From Rallus limicola (lineage: Eukaryota > Chordata > Aves > Gruiformes > Rallidae), in assembly GCA_022605955.1 (NCBI GenBank), contig JAKCOZ010000012.1, positions 26,410,015-26,474,014 of the forward strand: a stretch of 64,000 nt of DNA. Reading direction: 5' to 3'. The notes under the pieces are model-generated. The model was given only the letters and a program-made list of their open reading frames with translations, made no database searches and was not told where the DNA came from. The translations under genes were made by a program, and so were the position numbers. This document shows positions 12,371 through 23,855 of the stretch, piece by piece (position 1 is the stretch's first letter; each line of letters begins with the position of its first letter).

Positions 12371-13244
12371 AAGCCTGTGCCAGCACTGCTACAAAGTCAA
12401 ACTTGGTTCCCCAAGCTGGAGCTGGGTGTTTGCTCCAAGAAGCAAATTCAAACCAGGGGAAGAAGCCCCATATTTTGCTGTGTGGACACGACCTGTGGCT
12501 CTTCCAGGTGCTGAGCTTCCCTTGGCAGAGGCACCAGGATCCCTGGGGGGGTTCATTTTGCTCGTGGAGACCCAGTCAAGTGGCTGTGCTAAGGTGCAGG
12601 CTGCGGTGTGATGTTGGACTCAAAGGCACCCCGAATGGCACTGCACAACCTCTGGGCACATCTCCCAACCCATGAAGGTCTGAGCACCCGCTGCAGCTCT
12701 TGACCTGTGCATGGACATGGGGGCCGGTGTCCTTTTTCTCCCCAGACCTCACCAAGGCACAGGATGGATCCCTTTTCCCCTTAAAAAATTATCCCCAGGT
12801 GCTTTGGAGCCTCAGAGCCCCTCGCCAGCTCTTACACCACCTTTGGGGAGGGGAGGGGTTCAGTCTCCTGCAGCCACAGGTGCTGCTCACTCTGGAGTGT
12901 CTGATGGGAGTTTTCTCAATGAGCACCTACTGGGGAGTGTGGGGGGAAGCCTCTAGTCCTACCTCCAGGAAGGATTGAGACCAACACCTGGGAAAAGTCC
13001 TCCTCCCTCCCACAGCCCTACTGCCAGGCAGAGGAGGCGTTCTGAGCTGGCTGCCTGGAACCAGCTGCTGCCCCCAGCACAGGAGCTCCATGTGAAACCC
13101 TGCAATTCCCTTTTTTTTTTTTTGGGCCAGCCATGCCTATTTCACTTTTCTTTTGAAGGCATGTTTCTTCCCCAAACGTGCTGGTGTTGGGAAGCTGAGG
13201 AGTATGTGAGCACCACTGTGATCAGCACAGTGCTCCAGCTCCAG

Positions 13245-13441
13245 GTGCTGGAAGGGGCTGCCCAGAGAGGGTGTGGGTGCCCCATCCCTGGGGGTGTTCA
13301 AGGCCAGGTTGGCTGGGGCCCTGGGCAACCTTGTGTAGCTCCAGGCCTGGAGGTTGGTGTCCCTGCCTGTGGCAGGGGGTTGGAGCTCTGTGACCCTTGG
13401 GGTCCCTTCCAGCCCATGCCATTCTGTGATTCTATCATTCT
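13245..13441 (+). mobile_element. CR1 LINE 3' fragment, type A
   Basis: A short 3' end that starts at GGAAGGGGCTGCCCAGAGAG and ends ATTCTGTGATTCTATCATTC. Confidence 0.9.
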
Positions 13442-15030
13442 GCTGCCAGCCTTCTGTCAGCAATGCTCCATCAGCAGTAGAGCCAGCATCCCAGTTTGAC
13501 GCCAAAAACTAAATGCTCTGAACAAGGTGAGGCTGAGACCGGTCAGAGCCTTCCACACCACTGAGAACTGGGGTGGTTTATTCTCCATTAGTCCCTTTTT
13601 TTCCCCTCCTACAGCCAAGAAACTAGGAAAACCGTGATGTTTTACCCCTAAGATGGTTGATGTAAGTGAAGAGGGAAGGTCTAACCCTGCTGAGTGTGGC
13701 CAACCAGACTTGGGACAAGACTGGCTTCGCTGCTGGTGGCCCTGCCTGGCTTGTAGGATGTCCCCAGTCACCTCTGGGGCAGCAAGTGGAGGGTGAAGGG
13801 TCCCCTACACAGGGGTTTCACTTTGCTTTACAATAAGGAGGAAGAGAAACTCCTCGGGAGTGGGTGTAGGCTTCTGCAGGGGAACGAGCAGGGACGTAAG
13901 CCCCCCCCCCCATGGCTTTTCCTTGGGGATGCCCTCTGTAAAGCTGAGCTCCCCTCTTGGCTGGGCAAGGACAGGGTTGCTTTGTTTTTAGGTAAAAAAC
14001 AGCTCCTTTGTACTAAATGCCTTTCCCTAGCAGCTGGGCAAAGAGAGGGGGAATGTCCTTGAGTGGGCTGGGAGCAGGGATCTCTCAGGCAGTACTCACC
14101 CCAACCCTTCTCTGAATCTGTATGTGCCTTAATTCTTAAAAGTTCATGAGTGCTTTTTCTTTGAAGGCTGAAATAAGACAAGTAAAGGGCCATGAGTGTG
14201 CTCTGATGTGGTTTTACACGCTGACAGTCCATGGTGGGACCAGCACTGCTTCTTCATGGTGGGACCAGCGCCTCTCCTTGGTGGTGGTACCATCACTGCT
14301 CCTCCGTGCTGCTCCACCATGGCAGGGAGCTGCAGAGTGGGTCCACAAAGCTAAAAAACAGGGAGGAAAAACACTAAAAGGGGAACCCAAGCTGCAAGGT
14401 TTGTGTGAGAGGAAGAGCCTGGCTCATGCTGCACATCTCTGCTCCCGAGGGCTGTGGGATAACATCAGCAGGATACCATCACACACAGCAGGAGGATTCT
14501 TTTTTATTAATGATTTCCTTTTTATTTTGGCCATGCAGCATCTCATTGTCAGGCACAGGTGAGTTTAGGATTAAAAAGAAACCCTGAAGAAACCTTACAT
14601 TGTGAGAGCAGCTGGAAGCAGGCAAGGAAAAGCAGGAATTTCCCTTGGAGGGCATGGGGTGGCTGTGGAAGCAGGTCCTTCCTGCTCAGCTCTTCAGGCA
14701 GCATGGAAAAACAATTAAAAAAAAAAATCATGTTCCAACAGCCAAAAAACCCCCAAATTGTTTCTAAGCTGCACAAAACTTTGGTCCCATCCTGTGCTCC
14801 ACAGCAGTGCTGCTCTCCATGGGCTGAGGACCTGCTGTGGGTGAGCCCAGCAGCACCCCATGGTTTGGGGCCACTCAAGACCCTGGTTGTGCTGTGCCCT
14901 GCCAGGCAGGGAGGAGGAGGGGGTTGTCCTACAGATTTGGCCCCAGATGACACACGTCTGCAGCCATTTATCAGAGCTCTGCATCCTTCCTTCAGCACCC
15001 CCCTGCTACTATGAATTATATACATATATA

Positions 15031-15171
15031 ATTTTCCCCATGAAATATATCTGTATATATGAATTATATATATATAGTATATATGTATATATTGTATATA
15101 TGAATTATATATGTATATATTGTATATATGTATATAATTCATACATACAGATATATTTCATGGGGGAAAAC
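15031..15171. repeat. AT-rich long inverted repeat (palindrome)
   Basis: The left arm TTTTCCCCATGAAATATATC (from 15032) continues CTGTATATATGAATTATATA. The right arm, ending near 15170, is nearly its reverse complement (ATACATACAGATATATTTCA followed by TGGGGGAAAA). The arms are about 45 bases around a centre of TATATA/TGTATA repeats. It could extrude a hairpin or cruciform. Confidence 0.8.
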
Positions 15172-16669
15172 TTGGTCTTTTGTCATGTGTTGGCCATGGA
15201 ACTGATTGCCCCCCCCCCCCTCCCACCCCACCCTTATTACAGGCAAGGGGCACTAGGCTTCAGGCACACGATGCTGTGATGCTGAATCCCGCTCCCCAGG
15301 TTGCTGTCATATCAAAAGCTGCTTATTACTGTCCCTGCTGAGCTCACCCACCCCCTCTCCCTGAAAGCAACCTTCTGACCAAGAGCCTTTCGAGCCTCCT
15401 CTGGGGAATTCAGCTCCAGGGTTACAGTACTGATACTGGGAGTCCCAAGTGGAACCATGTAAATGCCCATTCATGGAAGAAAAACGTGAAAAAAAGAGAA
15501 AAGAAAAAAAAAAATCAAGAACAACCCCCCCTAAATTCTCCACAAGGATGGGGGCTCCCCAAAAATTCAATCCCACCCTGCACAAAGCAGCTATTCCCCA
15601 TGGATACCAAGAATTACCTACAGCCAGTGGGCAGCAGGCTGGGTGATGGAGGAGATGCAGGACCCCCCCGCCCCCGCCCCGTTGCCATCTCCCTGTGTGG
15701 ATGCAGGGTGGGGTAGGTGTTTTTGCTGACTGCATCAGGTATTTTTGGTGACTTCTGGTCTCAGGAGGTACTTTTCCCCTTGTGCACAGCGAGCTTGCAG
15801 AAGGAAAAGCACTTCAGGCTTGGCATCCCGTAAGAGACAGTTGAATGTTTGCTGGCAGGGAGGAGGAACTGAGAAATAAAACCCACCCAGGAGGATACAG
15901 GAGACTCAGGAACTGGGACTGAAGCATCGTACACACCAAGCACGATGCCTCAGCACCCAGGATGCAGAGCTGAGGAGGTGAAGATACCCAGAACAAGGCT
16001 TCTTTCTTCATCAAACCCAGCCCAGGGGAAAACCAGCAGTAGGTGACTGGAATAATTAGTTCTCCTCAGCACATTAAAGGCACTTAGCAAGGGAACCAAA
16101 CTCCAGCCAGACCAGAATCCCTCACCCCCCTGTGCCTGAAAAGCTGGGGGTGATGCCTGGGGTAGCTGCAGAGGGTGTGTGGTCCAGCTCAGAGCTTTCT
16201 GCCTTGCTTTTTTTGGCTTTTCTTTTTAAAGCTGAGAGGAAAATTTTGGGATCTGAGGCCTTTGTTGGTGTCCTGGTTCCAACCAGGCCAGAGTCAACCT
16301 CCCCCAGCAGCCAGCCCAGGTGAGCTGAGTCAGCCCAGGTGAGCTGAGCCAGCCCAGGCTGTTTCCACACCCCCTGACACCACTTCCCCATAAAAGGGGC
16401 TGGTTGGGGAAGGGTGGGGGTTTGGTGCCTCCAGGACAGTCTGAGTGTGGCTGGGATGTTGGGTTGGTCGGTTGGTTGGTCCTTGCTGTTGGGCAGCACT
16501 CTGTAATCACTGGGTCACTCAGGTCCTCTGTGTTAGCACTGGGTGTGAGTGGAACTGCCCATTACTGTTCTACATTCACAATGATTTTGTCAGTAAGCTG
16601 TCCTTATCCCAACCCACAGAGGCTCTGCCTGTTTCTCCTGGAGTCCATGGGATGACAACTTTCAGGTTC

Positions 16670-17636
16670 AGGTATTGGACAGACCGACCAGAGGTGATGC
16701 ACTGCTGGACCTGGTGCTCACCAAGGTGGGGGACATCATTAAAGGTATTAAGATTGGAGGCAGCCTGGACTGCAGCAACCGTGCCCTGGTTGAGATTGTG
16801 ATCTTGAGGAATGTGGGCCTGGCAAAGAGCAGGATCAGGACCCTGAACTTCAGAAGAACAAACACTGATCTCTTCCATGACCTATCTCATGGGCTTAGAA
16901 GGTAAGGGACTCTGTGAGAGCTGGTCAGCATTTAAACAGGGCTTCTTCCAAGCCCAGGATTGGTGCACCCCTTTGAGTGAAAAATCAGGAAAGAGAGGCA
17001 GAAGACCTGTGTGGATGAGCAGGGAGCTAATGAGTAAACTCAAAGGGAAGTAGACACTGGATGAAGGTAGAAGTGTTTGGGAAATGAGGAATTTCCCTCT
17101 GGTTGAGGTGGGGGTGGTCCAGGAGCGTCTCAAAGGCATTAATGTACACAAAGCCATGGGCCAGGATAGGATGCATCCACGTGTGCTGAGGGAGCTGGGG
17201 AAGTGATTGCTGAGCCGCTCTCTATCATCTTCGACAGGTCTTGGAGAACAGAAGTGCCTGAGGACTGGAGGATAGCCAGAAGAAGAGAAAACTAAGGGGG
17301 CACCTTAGTAATGTTTATCAATATCTTAAGCATGGGCTGCAGGGGGAAATGTCCAGCCCCTTTCAGTGTCTGTGGGGACAGGACAAGGGGCAATGGCTGC
17401 AAGTTGGAGCATAGGAAGTTCCACCCCAACATGGGGAGGAACTTTTCCCCAGTGAGGGTGAGGGAGCCCTGGGCCAGGCTGCCCAGGGGGTGTGGAGTCT
17501 CCTTCTCTGGAGAGATTCCAGCCCTGTCTGGACACCGCCCTGTGTGCCCTGTCCTAGGGACCCTGCTTTGGCAGGGGGTTGGACCCGATGATCTCTCAAG
17601 GCCCCTTCCAACCCCTGTGAGTCTGTGATTCTATGA
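16670..17636 (+). mobile_element. CR1 LINE, internally deleted, type B
   Basis: It begins with the end of the CR1 endonuclease domain (frame reading GDALLDLVLTKVGDI and ALVEIVILRNVGLAKSRIRT). It runs through broken linker/RT sequence, then jumps near 17280 to the type-B 3' tail (TTGGCAGGGGGTTGGACCCG) ending GTGATTCTATGATT. It has internal deletion and frameshifts and is not competent. Confidence 0.85.
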
Positions 17637-17639
17637 TTA

Positions 17640-17918
17640 AGGACCAGCCATAATAAGATGGTCAAAACAGCTGGTGTGCAGATGCTTTTAGGCATCAAAG
17701 GCAAACTCAGGATATTCAGCTAGAAGATATGTTTATCAGAACTCGTTACAATCACTAACCAGTCAGTGGGGTGTAAACAGTGTGTGTAACCAATTAGCAG
17801 GTTTTTAGCTTGCCACGTTTGCAGTACCAAATGTCTCTAATCTGTGGGATTTCACCCAATAAACGGCTTCACCTACAATTCATATCGAATTGCGTGTTGC
17901 CCATCGCCGGGCTCCACA
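17640..17918 (+). mobile_element. Possible solo LTR
   Basis: A segment just after the CR1 end carries AATAAA at 17858-17863, then about 55 bases ending GGGCTCCACA, which resembles the R-U5 end of an avian endogenous retrovirus LTR terminating in CA. The 5' TG boundary and target-site duplication could not be fixed, and no retroviral coding sequence was seen next to it. It is equally possible that this is other intergenic sequence. Confidence 0.35.
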
Positions 17919-18173
17919 GGGGCCTGGCGTTCTACAGAAGGGATGGCTTCCAGGACATGGCAAGAGAACTTGAGCGAGGGGCTTGGTCAGCAGCAAGTCT
18001 GGCCTTGAATTGGCTGGTGTTTATAGTCTGGGGCCTGCAGAGAGCTCCAGCTGCTCCTTACGGCAGCCATTTTCTACAGCCCCCGGTCCCTCTCAGCACC
18101 CAGCTACGCAGAACTGCAACATCCACACAGGGGCAAGACTGAGATTATGCAGAACAAAGAACACAAGAAAAAC

Positions 18174-18179
18174 TTTAAT
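18174..18179 (-). promoter_or_regulatory. Poly(A) signal ATTAAA of the RIMBP3-like copy
   Basis: ATTAAA lies about 28 bases after the SH3-frame stop on the minus strand, a plausible end of the parental transcript. Confidence 0.4.
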
Positions 18180-19719
18180 GGAGAAGGTATCAGGAGAAAG
18201 GACCAGTCACTGCCATCTGAAGAGTCTGCTGCCATGGGGTTGAGCGTCATCCAAGACTTCAACCAGGTTGGAGGGGACGAATGTCAGCTCACCCACATAC
18301 CAGCCATCTGCATCTCCATAGATGAAAACATCCTGCCCAGCAACCAGAGGAAGCTCCAGCTCAGGCCGCTGCTTGGGACCGTGGAAAGGGTCGTAGCTGT
18401 GTCGAGCTACGAAGCCTCGCAGCTGGGCCGGCTCTTTCCTCATGGCCTCCAGCAGGGTGGACTCCTTGTCGCAGGGAGCCTGGTGCTGCCTGGGCTACGG
18501 CTGGATCTTTTCAGCCGTTCCTGTTCCTGACACAGCTTCTGGCGTTCGTTCGTCTTCCCCATCTGATCACTCAGGTCAACCGAGCAGGTTTGAAAGCCCT
18601 GCAGGATTCTTTTGTGTTGCCTGAGTAGTTCAGCCTTGGGCTTCCACAAACGCTGCCCTTTCCTCAGGAGCACAGACTTCGTCTCCTTTGATTCTTTCTC
18701 CAGCTGCGGGCTCCTTTCTGCCCCTTCTCTCACGGCTTCCAGTTTGTGCTCTGCCTCTTCCAGCTGGGCTGGAATACAGATGATTTCTTGGGTGTCAGAG
18801 TCTGGCTCCTCTGGCACTGCTGTGAGTTGCCCAGGCTCTCCCATTTCTCCATCCCGCTGCTGAGGAAACGGTGCCGTGCAGAGTTCCTCAGCCGAGCGGT
18901 GGATGGGCCGTGGCACTCGAGTCTTGCCCAGGTGATTGATGATCTGCTCCAAGTGCCTGGATTTCTTGGCCAGCTTCACGGCAAGGGTATAGAGTTGAGC
19001 TATTTTCTGCTGCAGCTTCTCTGCCTCCTTGCACACTTCTGGAGAGCCTGCCTTTCTCAGCCGGGTCATCTTCAGCTCAATGGCAGTCCGTTCCTTCTCC
19101 AGCTGTTGGAGGAGACGCTGCAGGCGGGTGTTCTTCTCTTGGAGCTGGCTGTGTATGCTGCCAGGCAGCACCAGGTCTTCCCCCTCCAGCATCTGGAGCT
19201 GAGCATCTGCCACAGCCTTGCCAGGTTTTAGGTGCCCGGTGTTCTGGCTTCCCAGCAGACTCTTCTGTGGTGCTGCCAGGGCCTGGGGCTCATTTCTGCC
19301 AGAGGAGCAGGAGCTCTGCTCCTCCGCATCTCCTTGGTGCCCAGAAGGGTCTTCGGGCTGGTCCATGCTGGGGAAGGTGGGCGGCTCACCCTTGAACCGC
19401 TGCAGGAAGCTCACCCTCTCCAGCTGCAGCTGGTTCTGGAGGATGCGGATATAGGCAGGCTGGTCACCATCCCTCTCCCACTGGAACATGCTGACGAGGT
19501 CCTGCAGCTTGCTGAGGGCCTCCCCGCTGCTCCTGATGGGCCTCCCCACCTCCTCAGCCAGGGCCTGCTGCAGCTGGTGAGCCTGGTGAGCAGCAGTGCT
19601 GCACTCCTGCTGCAGCAGCGCCTGTGTCTGGCGGAGCTCAGCCTCCTTCCAGCGCTGCAGCTGGTGGGTCTCTGCCACCCGCTGCCACTGGTTCTGCTCC
19701 TGCAGCTGCTGCTCCTGCC
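18174..19719 (-). pseudogene. RIMBP3-like (RIM-binding protein family) retrocopy, frameshifted
   Basis: This is a single-exon minus-strand copy of a RIM-binding-protein gene, most like RIMBP3/TSPOAP1. One frame is open for about 400 codons (about 19719-18440). It has the coiled-coil start ([20 protein letters not shown]), the family block [20 protein letters not shown], and a Gln/Leu/Lys-rich second coiled coil (residues LEKERTAIELKMTRLRKAG and LAVKLAKKSRHLEQI). The SH3 domain that should follow lies in another frame (18443-18207: FVARHSYDPF, ELPLVAGQDVFIYGDADGWY, FVPSNLVEV), so an indel lies between about 18500 and 18440. The SH3 is also shortened between GEL and VPSN, where relatives carry an extra loop. 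It ends in TGA near 18207 and an ATTAAA signal at 18179-18174. No introns are seen, and no long poly-A tract follows. The 5' end is fused to CR1. It is called a pseudogene because of the frameshift, but the long open stretch means it is young or was under constraint. Confidence 0.65.
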
Positions 19720-19984
19720 CCCTTGTCCTGCCAGGCTCTGCCCTTGAACAAGCTGATTCCCCTCCTGTTCCTCTGCTCCCTTCAGGGACTGGCAGGCTGC
19801 AATGAGGTCCCCCCACAGCCTTCTCTTCTCCAGGCTGACCCAGCCCAGCTCCCCCAGCCTCTCTCCATAGGGGAGCTGCTCCAGCCCTCTGAGCATCTCC
19901 CTGGCTCCTCTGACCCCTCTCCAACAGTCCCACATCTTGTGTTGGGCCCCAGCTCTGGACACAGGACTCCAGCTGGGGCCTCAC
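19720..19984 (-). mobile_element. CR1 LINE fragment fused to the RIMBP3-like copy, type A
   Basis: Sense-minus CR1 (TGTCCAGAGCTGGGGCCCAA through CAGAGCCTGGCAGGACAAGG) stops abruptly at GGGGGC, where the RIMBP3-like sequence begins (AGGAGCAGCAGCTGCAGG). The CR1 3' tail is missing. The junction is in frame, giving a 514-codon chimeric ORF (19984-18440). Confidence 0.85.
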
Positions 19985-20149
19985 GAGGGCATAGTTAATA
20001 ATATCATCAACAATAATAATAATAAATAAATAAGTAATTTTTAAAAGAGGCTCCTGGTGATGGCAAAGGAGGAATCATACACCTGGTCCAAGGGATACAG
20101 GACGGGTGCATCACCAAAGTCAACTACTAGGCAACAAAAGACGTATCAT

Positions 20150-20801
20150 AGGAAACAAGTTTTTAAATTTTTATTTTACATATTTATACATAAAACTTTC
20201 AAGGGAACTCTCTGAATCCAACTGCATGTTAAGAGCACATCTAAAAATGAATGTCAGGTAGTCAACATTCACAAAATGTTGAGAACTGATTCAAATGTAC
20301 AGATTACTGAAAGCTACAACTTCACTACGAGGCAGGCATGGATTTATTTCTTTTTTCCTTGTTGTTGACTTGGAATAGCACCGTCAAGTACAGTTTCTTT
20401 ATTTTAAAACTACAGTGAAAGAATAAAAAAAGTAGTCAATGGTAAAATATCCTTCAACCCAAACAAACAAACAAAAAAATCTCTAAACAAACAAAAATAA
20501 AGTTAAACTACCCTCTCTTCTCACCCGTGATTTATAATGTTATAAGTGCTGTACATTTCTTCTTCTCTTTTTTTTTGTTGTTTTTGTAATAATATTATTA
20601 AAATGCCTGATATTTAGTGGCACGAGTAAAAAAATTAAAATAAATTAAGAAGCAGAGGCCAATCACTGGACATAAAGCTTCAGACATGGTCAATGACTAA
20701 CACTGGTTTGTCTTGGGCGCCACCGTGGACATCAGCGCTTGGGACACACACAGAAGCAAGGTGAAAGTCTCCCTCGAGCTCTTCTCCTGGGGTTCTGGGG
20801 A
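20150..20801 (-). other. SCHIP1: SCHIP1 3' UTR (approximate end)
   Basis: AT-rich, T-run-rich sequence (plus-strand view) follows the stop codon. AATAAA signals on the minus strand occur at 20403-20398, 20348-20343 and 20175-20170. The most distal would place the cleavage site near 20150. Beyond it lies an (AAT)n tract at about 20000-20040. Confidence 0.6.
20170..20175 (-). promoter_or_regulatory. SCHIP1: Candidate distal poly(A) signal of SCHIP1
   Basis: AATAAA on the minus strand, about 630 bases after the stop. Other AATAAA sites at 20398-20403 and 20343-20348 could give shorter 3' UTRs. Confidence 0.5.
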
Positions 20802-20853
20802 TCATTTTGCTGGCATCTTCTCTGCCATGTGCTTCTGCTGGCTTTCAGCGTGT
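20802..20853 (-). CDS. SCHIP1: SCHIP1 exon 7 (last coding exon)
   Basis: After a CTCCCAG acceptor (AG at 20855-20854), the exon completes Arg246 and reads HAESQQKHMAEKMPAK and TGA (20804-20802). This C-terminal end is essentially the same as the mammalian SCHIP1 terminus. It finishes the coiled-coil tail that mediates self-association and binding to schwannomin/merlin. Confidence 0.95.
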
Positions 20854-22246
20854 CTGGGAGGGTGGGGAGAGGGAGGGGAGGAAAGGGGCTGTGTTACTCA
20901 TGGGAGGAGGAAACCCAAACGGGCAGGCAGGGCTGTGCTCCCAGCCAGCATCCGCCCCTGAGCTGGCAAAGAACCAAAACTAACCTTTCCCCCAGGGATG
21001 CCTGGTGTCTGCATGGGCTCTTCCCGGCGATGGGGAAGAGGAAAACCTTCCCCAGGTCTGTGGGGATCGCCTCCTCCCCTCCTGTGGGGATGGCTGGTGC
21101 ATTCACCCCCTGAGCACGCTGAGCCGGTGCATGCTGAAGCCCCCACCACCCTGACCAGCTTCCAAACAAATTTCAACCCCCATTACCCACACTGAGGAAG
21201 CAAAGCGTTTCCTGAAGCACAGGACAAGCCTAGACATGAGGCTGGCATTTGCCTGCCAACCCAGGTCCAACCTCATCCCAAAGCCACCCACCCTTTCACC
21301 CCTTCCTGTTCATTAAGGGAAGCAGTGATGGTGTTGTGTGAGACTCCCAAAGTGGCAACCTGCCCCCTGGTCCCCAGGGCCCCCATCTCCCAGGCAGCCC
21401 AAGAGCTGCTCCCTGAGCCCTCCCCCCAGCCACCTCAGCTGGGGTGAGATGTTTTAGAGGCCGAGCAGCCAAATCGCAGTCAGCTGCTACATGGCACCAC
21501 TGGGTTTTAAAACAGCAACAAACTCAGGCTGTGTTTTTTGCAGGCTTAAGGCCTCACTTCAGAAACAGCAGTCCTTGTCCACTGTCAGCTTTTCCAGCCT
21601 TCCCATGCCCCCCCCCAAAGCTTTCAGTACTACTTAATGTCTCCACAGCACATCACTAGCTGTCCCAAAGGAAAACCCTTTGTAGACCTTTTGGCCCTGG
21701 GAGATGAAGCCCTTTAGTGAATGACACCTACATTCCACAAGGCTTTCCATTTCATCCACTACCAAACTTTAATATTAAAGGGGATCTGGAAATTCTCCCA
21801 GCAGTGAAATCCTGACAGCAGAGGCAGACTGGCTCTTGCCCCCAGCAAGAGGGCTGGGGGTCCCATGGGACCTGCTTGTGTTCTCCCAGCTTTGGGGGTT
21901 GCAGCATCACTCCTTCCCAGGCTTCTTTCAGGAAGGGAAACATGGATTCAAGAGCATGTGTGCTCCTGGTGTTTGGGAAGCTCTGAAAGTGGATCCAAAG
22001 TCTCCAGAACCCAAGAGCCTGGATCTGTTCTGCCAGAGGAGCAGGCAGTGTCCCCCTCAGCTTCACTCCCCTCCTCACCTATTTCTTGGCAGAGAAACAC
22101 ATCCCTTTATACCCACAGCAGCGTTCTCTCCTACCTACCTTTGCCAGAAAAAAAAGCTTCAGTACCAAAATTCTGCTAAAAGAGAAATCCCTACAAGCTG
22201 CTGGGACCTGTGAGAGGAGAGAAATACCCCCAGGAGGCTCCTTCAC
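20854..22246 (-). other. SCHIP1: SCHIP1 intron 6
   Basis: Unique-looking sequence; no repeat or additional exon was recognised. Confidence 0.8.
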
Positions 22247-22340
22247 CTGGTCAGGTCCTCGATGTCCACCAGCATCGCATCCTGCTCCGTGTGCAGCTCG
22301 TCCCGAATGAGCAGCAGCTGTACCAGCTCCTCGTTCAAGC
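22247..22340 (-). CDS. SCHIP1: SCHIP1 exon 6
   Basis: The exon is bounded by acceptor CACCAG (22342-22341) and donor GTGAAG (22246-22241). It completes Ser215, reads [20 protein letters not shown] and [10 protein letters not shown] (216-245), and donates two bases to Arg246. The heptad Leu/Ile spacing is the leucine-zipper-like coiled coil of the SCHIP1 C-terminal domain. Confidence 0.96.
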
Positions 22341-22423
22341 CTGGTGCCAGGGAGAGAAGGGGTGTGCATGGGATGTTCCTGGTTTGGTACCAATACATCA
22401 CCCTTTCTCCAGCATGTGACATG

Positions 22424-22645
22424 TCACAGAATCCCAGCCTGGTCTGGGTTGGGAGGGACCCCAAGGGTCACAGAGCTCCAAGCCCCTGCCACAGGCAGGG
22501 ACACCAACCTCCAGGCCTGGAGCTACACAAGGTTGCCCAGGGCCACAGCCAACCTGGCCTTCAACACCCCCAGGGATGGGGCACCCACCCCCTCTCTGGG
22601 CAGCCCCTTCCAGCCCCTCACAACTCTCTCTGCAAAGAACTTATG
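22424..22645 (-). mobile_element. CR1 LINE 3' fragment, type A, in SCHIP1 intron 5
   Basis: It reads from its 3' end on the plus strand: TCACAGAATCCCAGCCTGGT, the shared type-A tail, then truncation near TCTCTCTGCAAAGAACTTA. It inserted only about 80 bases upstream of exon 6 (in transcript terms). Confidence 0.9.
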
Positions 22646-23855
22646 CTGGTGTGGAGATGCAGGAGGGACCTCCTTGAAGGATGGGTGCTTCCCAGGATAA
22701 ATCACAGCCCCTGTGCCTCTGCGTGTGAGCAGCTTCTCTCTCAAACTAGCTCAACACAACAGCAGAAATAAAGATGATTCTTCTCAGTGCTTGGAGTCCC
22801 ACTGGTCCAGGTTTCCGAGCTGCTCACCTGGCTGCCTTGGGTTTGGCTTTTTAATTCCCCATGACAGCACAGAACACCCTACCCATCCCCCCTGGCCTGG
22901 AGTTAGTGTCCAATCCAGCCCCTCTGCTCAAGAGGGATGCTCCTGACATCAGGTTGTTGCTTGGAGTCGCGTCAAAGAGCAGGGAAGAAGAAGAAAATGC
23001 AAAGAACCACCATTCCCTGCTGGAGCTATGTGTTCATGGCATTAACTCTTATGATCCCCTGTTCGTGTGCTTTCTAAAGCCAGGCTAATTAATACATTTT
23101 TAATTTTAATTTGTCTCCTTTTTCCTGGCCTTTGCAGCACAAAATAACAAACCACAACCCAATGGCGCAGCTCTGCGTCCTCAGCAGAGATGCTTCCAGA
23201 GGGGATGCTGATTGACCAATGCAAGTCAGGAAGGAGCAGCACAGCAGCTCCCAGGCATCCCTTTTTTCTGACCTCAGGTGACCAGAAAAGCCTGCTCCTA
23301 AAATTGTTTATTAATTGGTGGATATCCCTTTGTGGTGGGGGAAGAAAACCCCAACACCTGGATCTTCTGATGAGAGCAAAGAGAGATGAGGCACTGGGGC
23401 AAACACAAGGAGCTGTGAAAGGTGTTGGAGCACTCAGAGTGGATTTACCCCAGGATGTTTGCTAAATTCGGGGGTTTCTCCACTTACAGGTGGCTTTGAT
23501 GCCATGGCACAACGTCACGTGAAGAGGCAGCCACAAAGCCAGGGATGGCAGGTGCTTCCAGCACAGCCAGGTTCCACCAGACAATTTTTTTTCCCCCAAT
23601 GAGCGGGGCATTAGGTGCTGGATAGAGCTCTCCCCTCTTATGGAGCCAAGTGATCACTTCAGGAGACAATGAATAAAGGAAAGAAAAAGGCTGAAGCAGC
23701 CAAAGCTGGAGAGAACTCCATCTCCAGCTTCTGAGGTGCACCTCTCCCACGAATCCATGTTACTCCTCATTTATGGACATTTCCAGGTGTCTCCTGGAGA
23801 ACAGTTCTCAACTGAACAGGACACCCCATAGAATAATTAAACAAGCAGCACTTAC

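Larger units (their letters stand above)
12371..16669. other. Intergenic with minor repeats only
   Basis: It holds the CR1 scrap at 13245-13441, a 3-copy repeat of about 27 bp (CCATGGTGGGACCAGC core, 14228-14330), the AT palindrome at about 15031-15171 and an 18-bp triplicate (CAGCCCAGGTGAGCTGAG) near 16310-16360. No gene was recognised. Confidence 0.45.

Noticed and set aside
11883..12386. Conserved-looking ORF (167 codons) shared by several loci
   Set aside because: The same peptide recurs at 4.0, 7.2, 9.1, 13.3 and 22.5 kb because all are CR1 tails.
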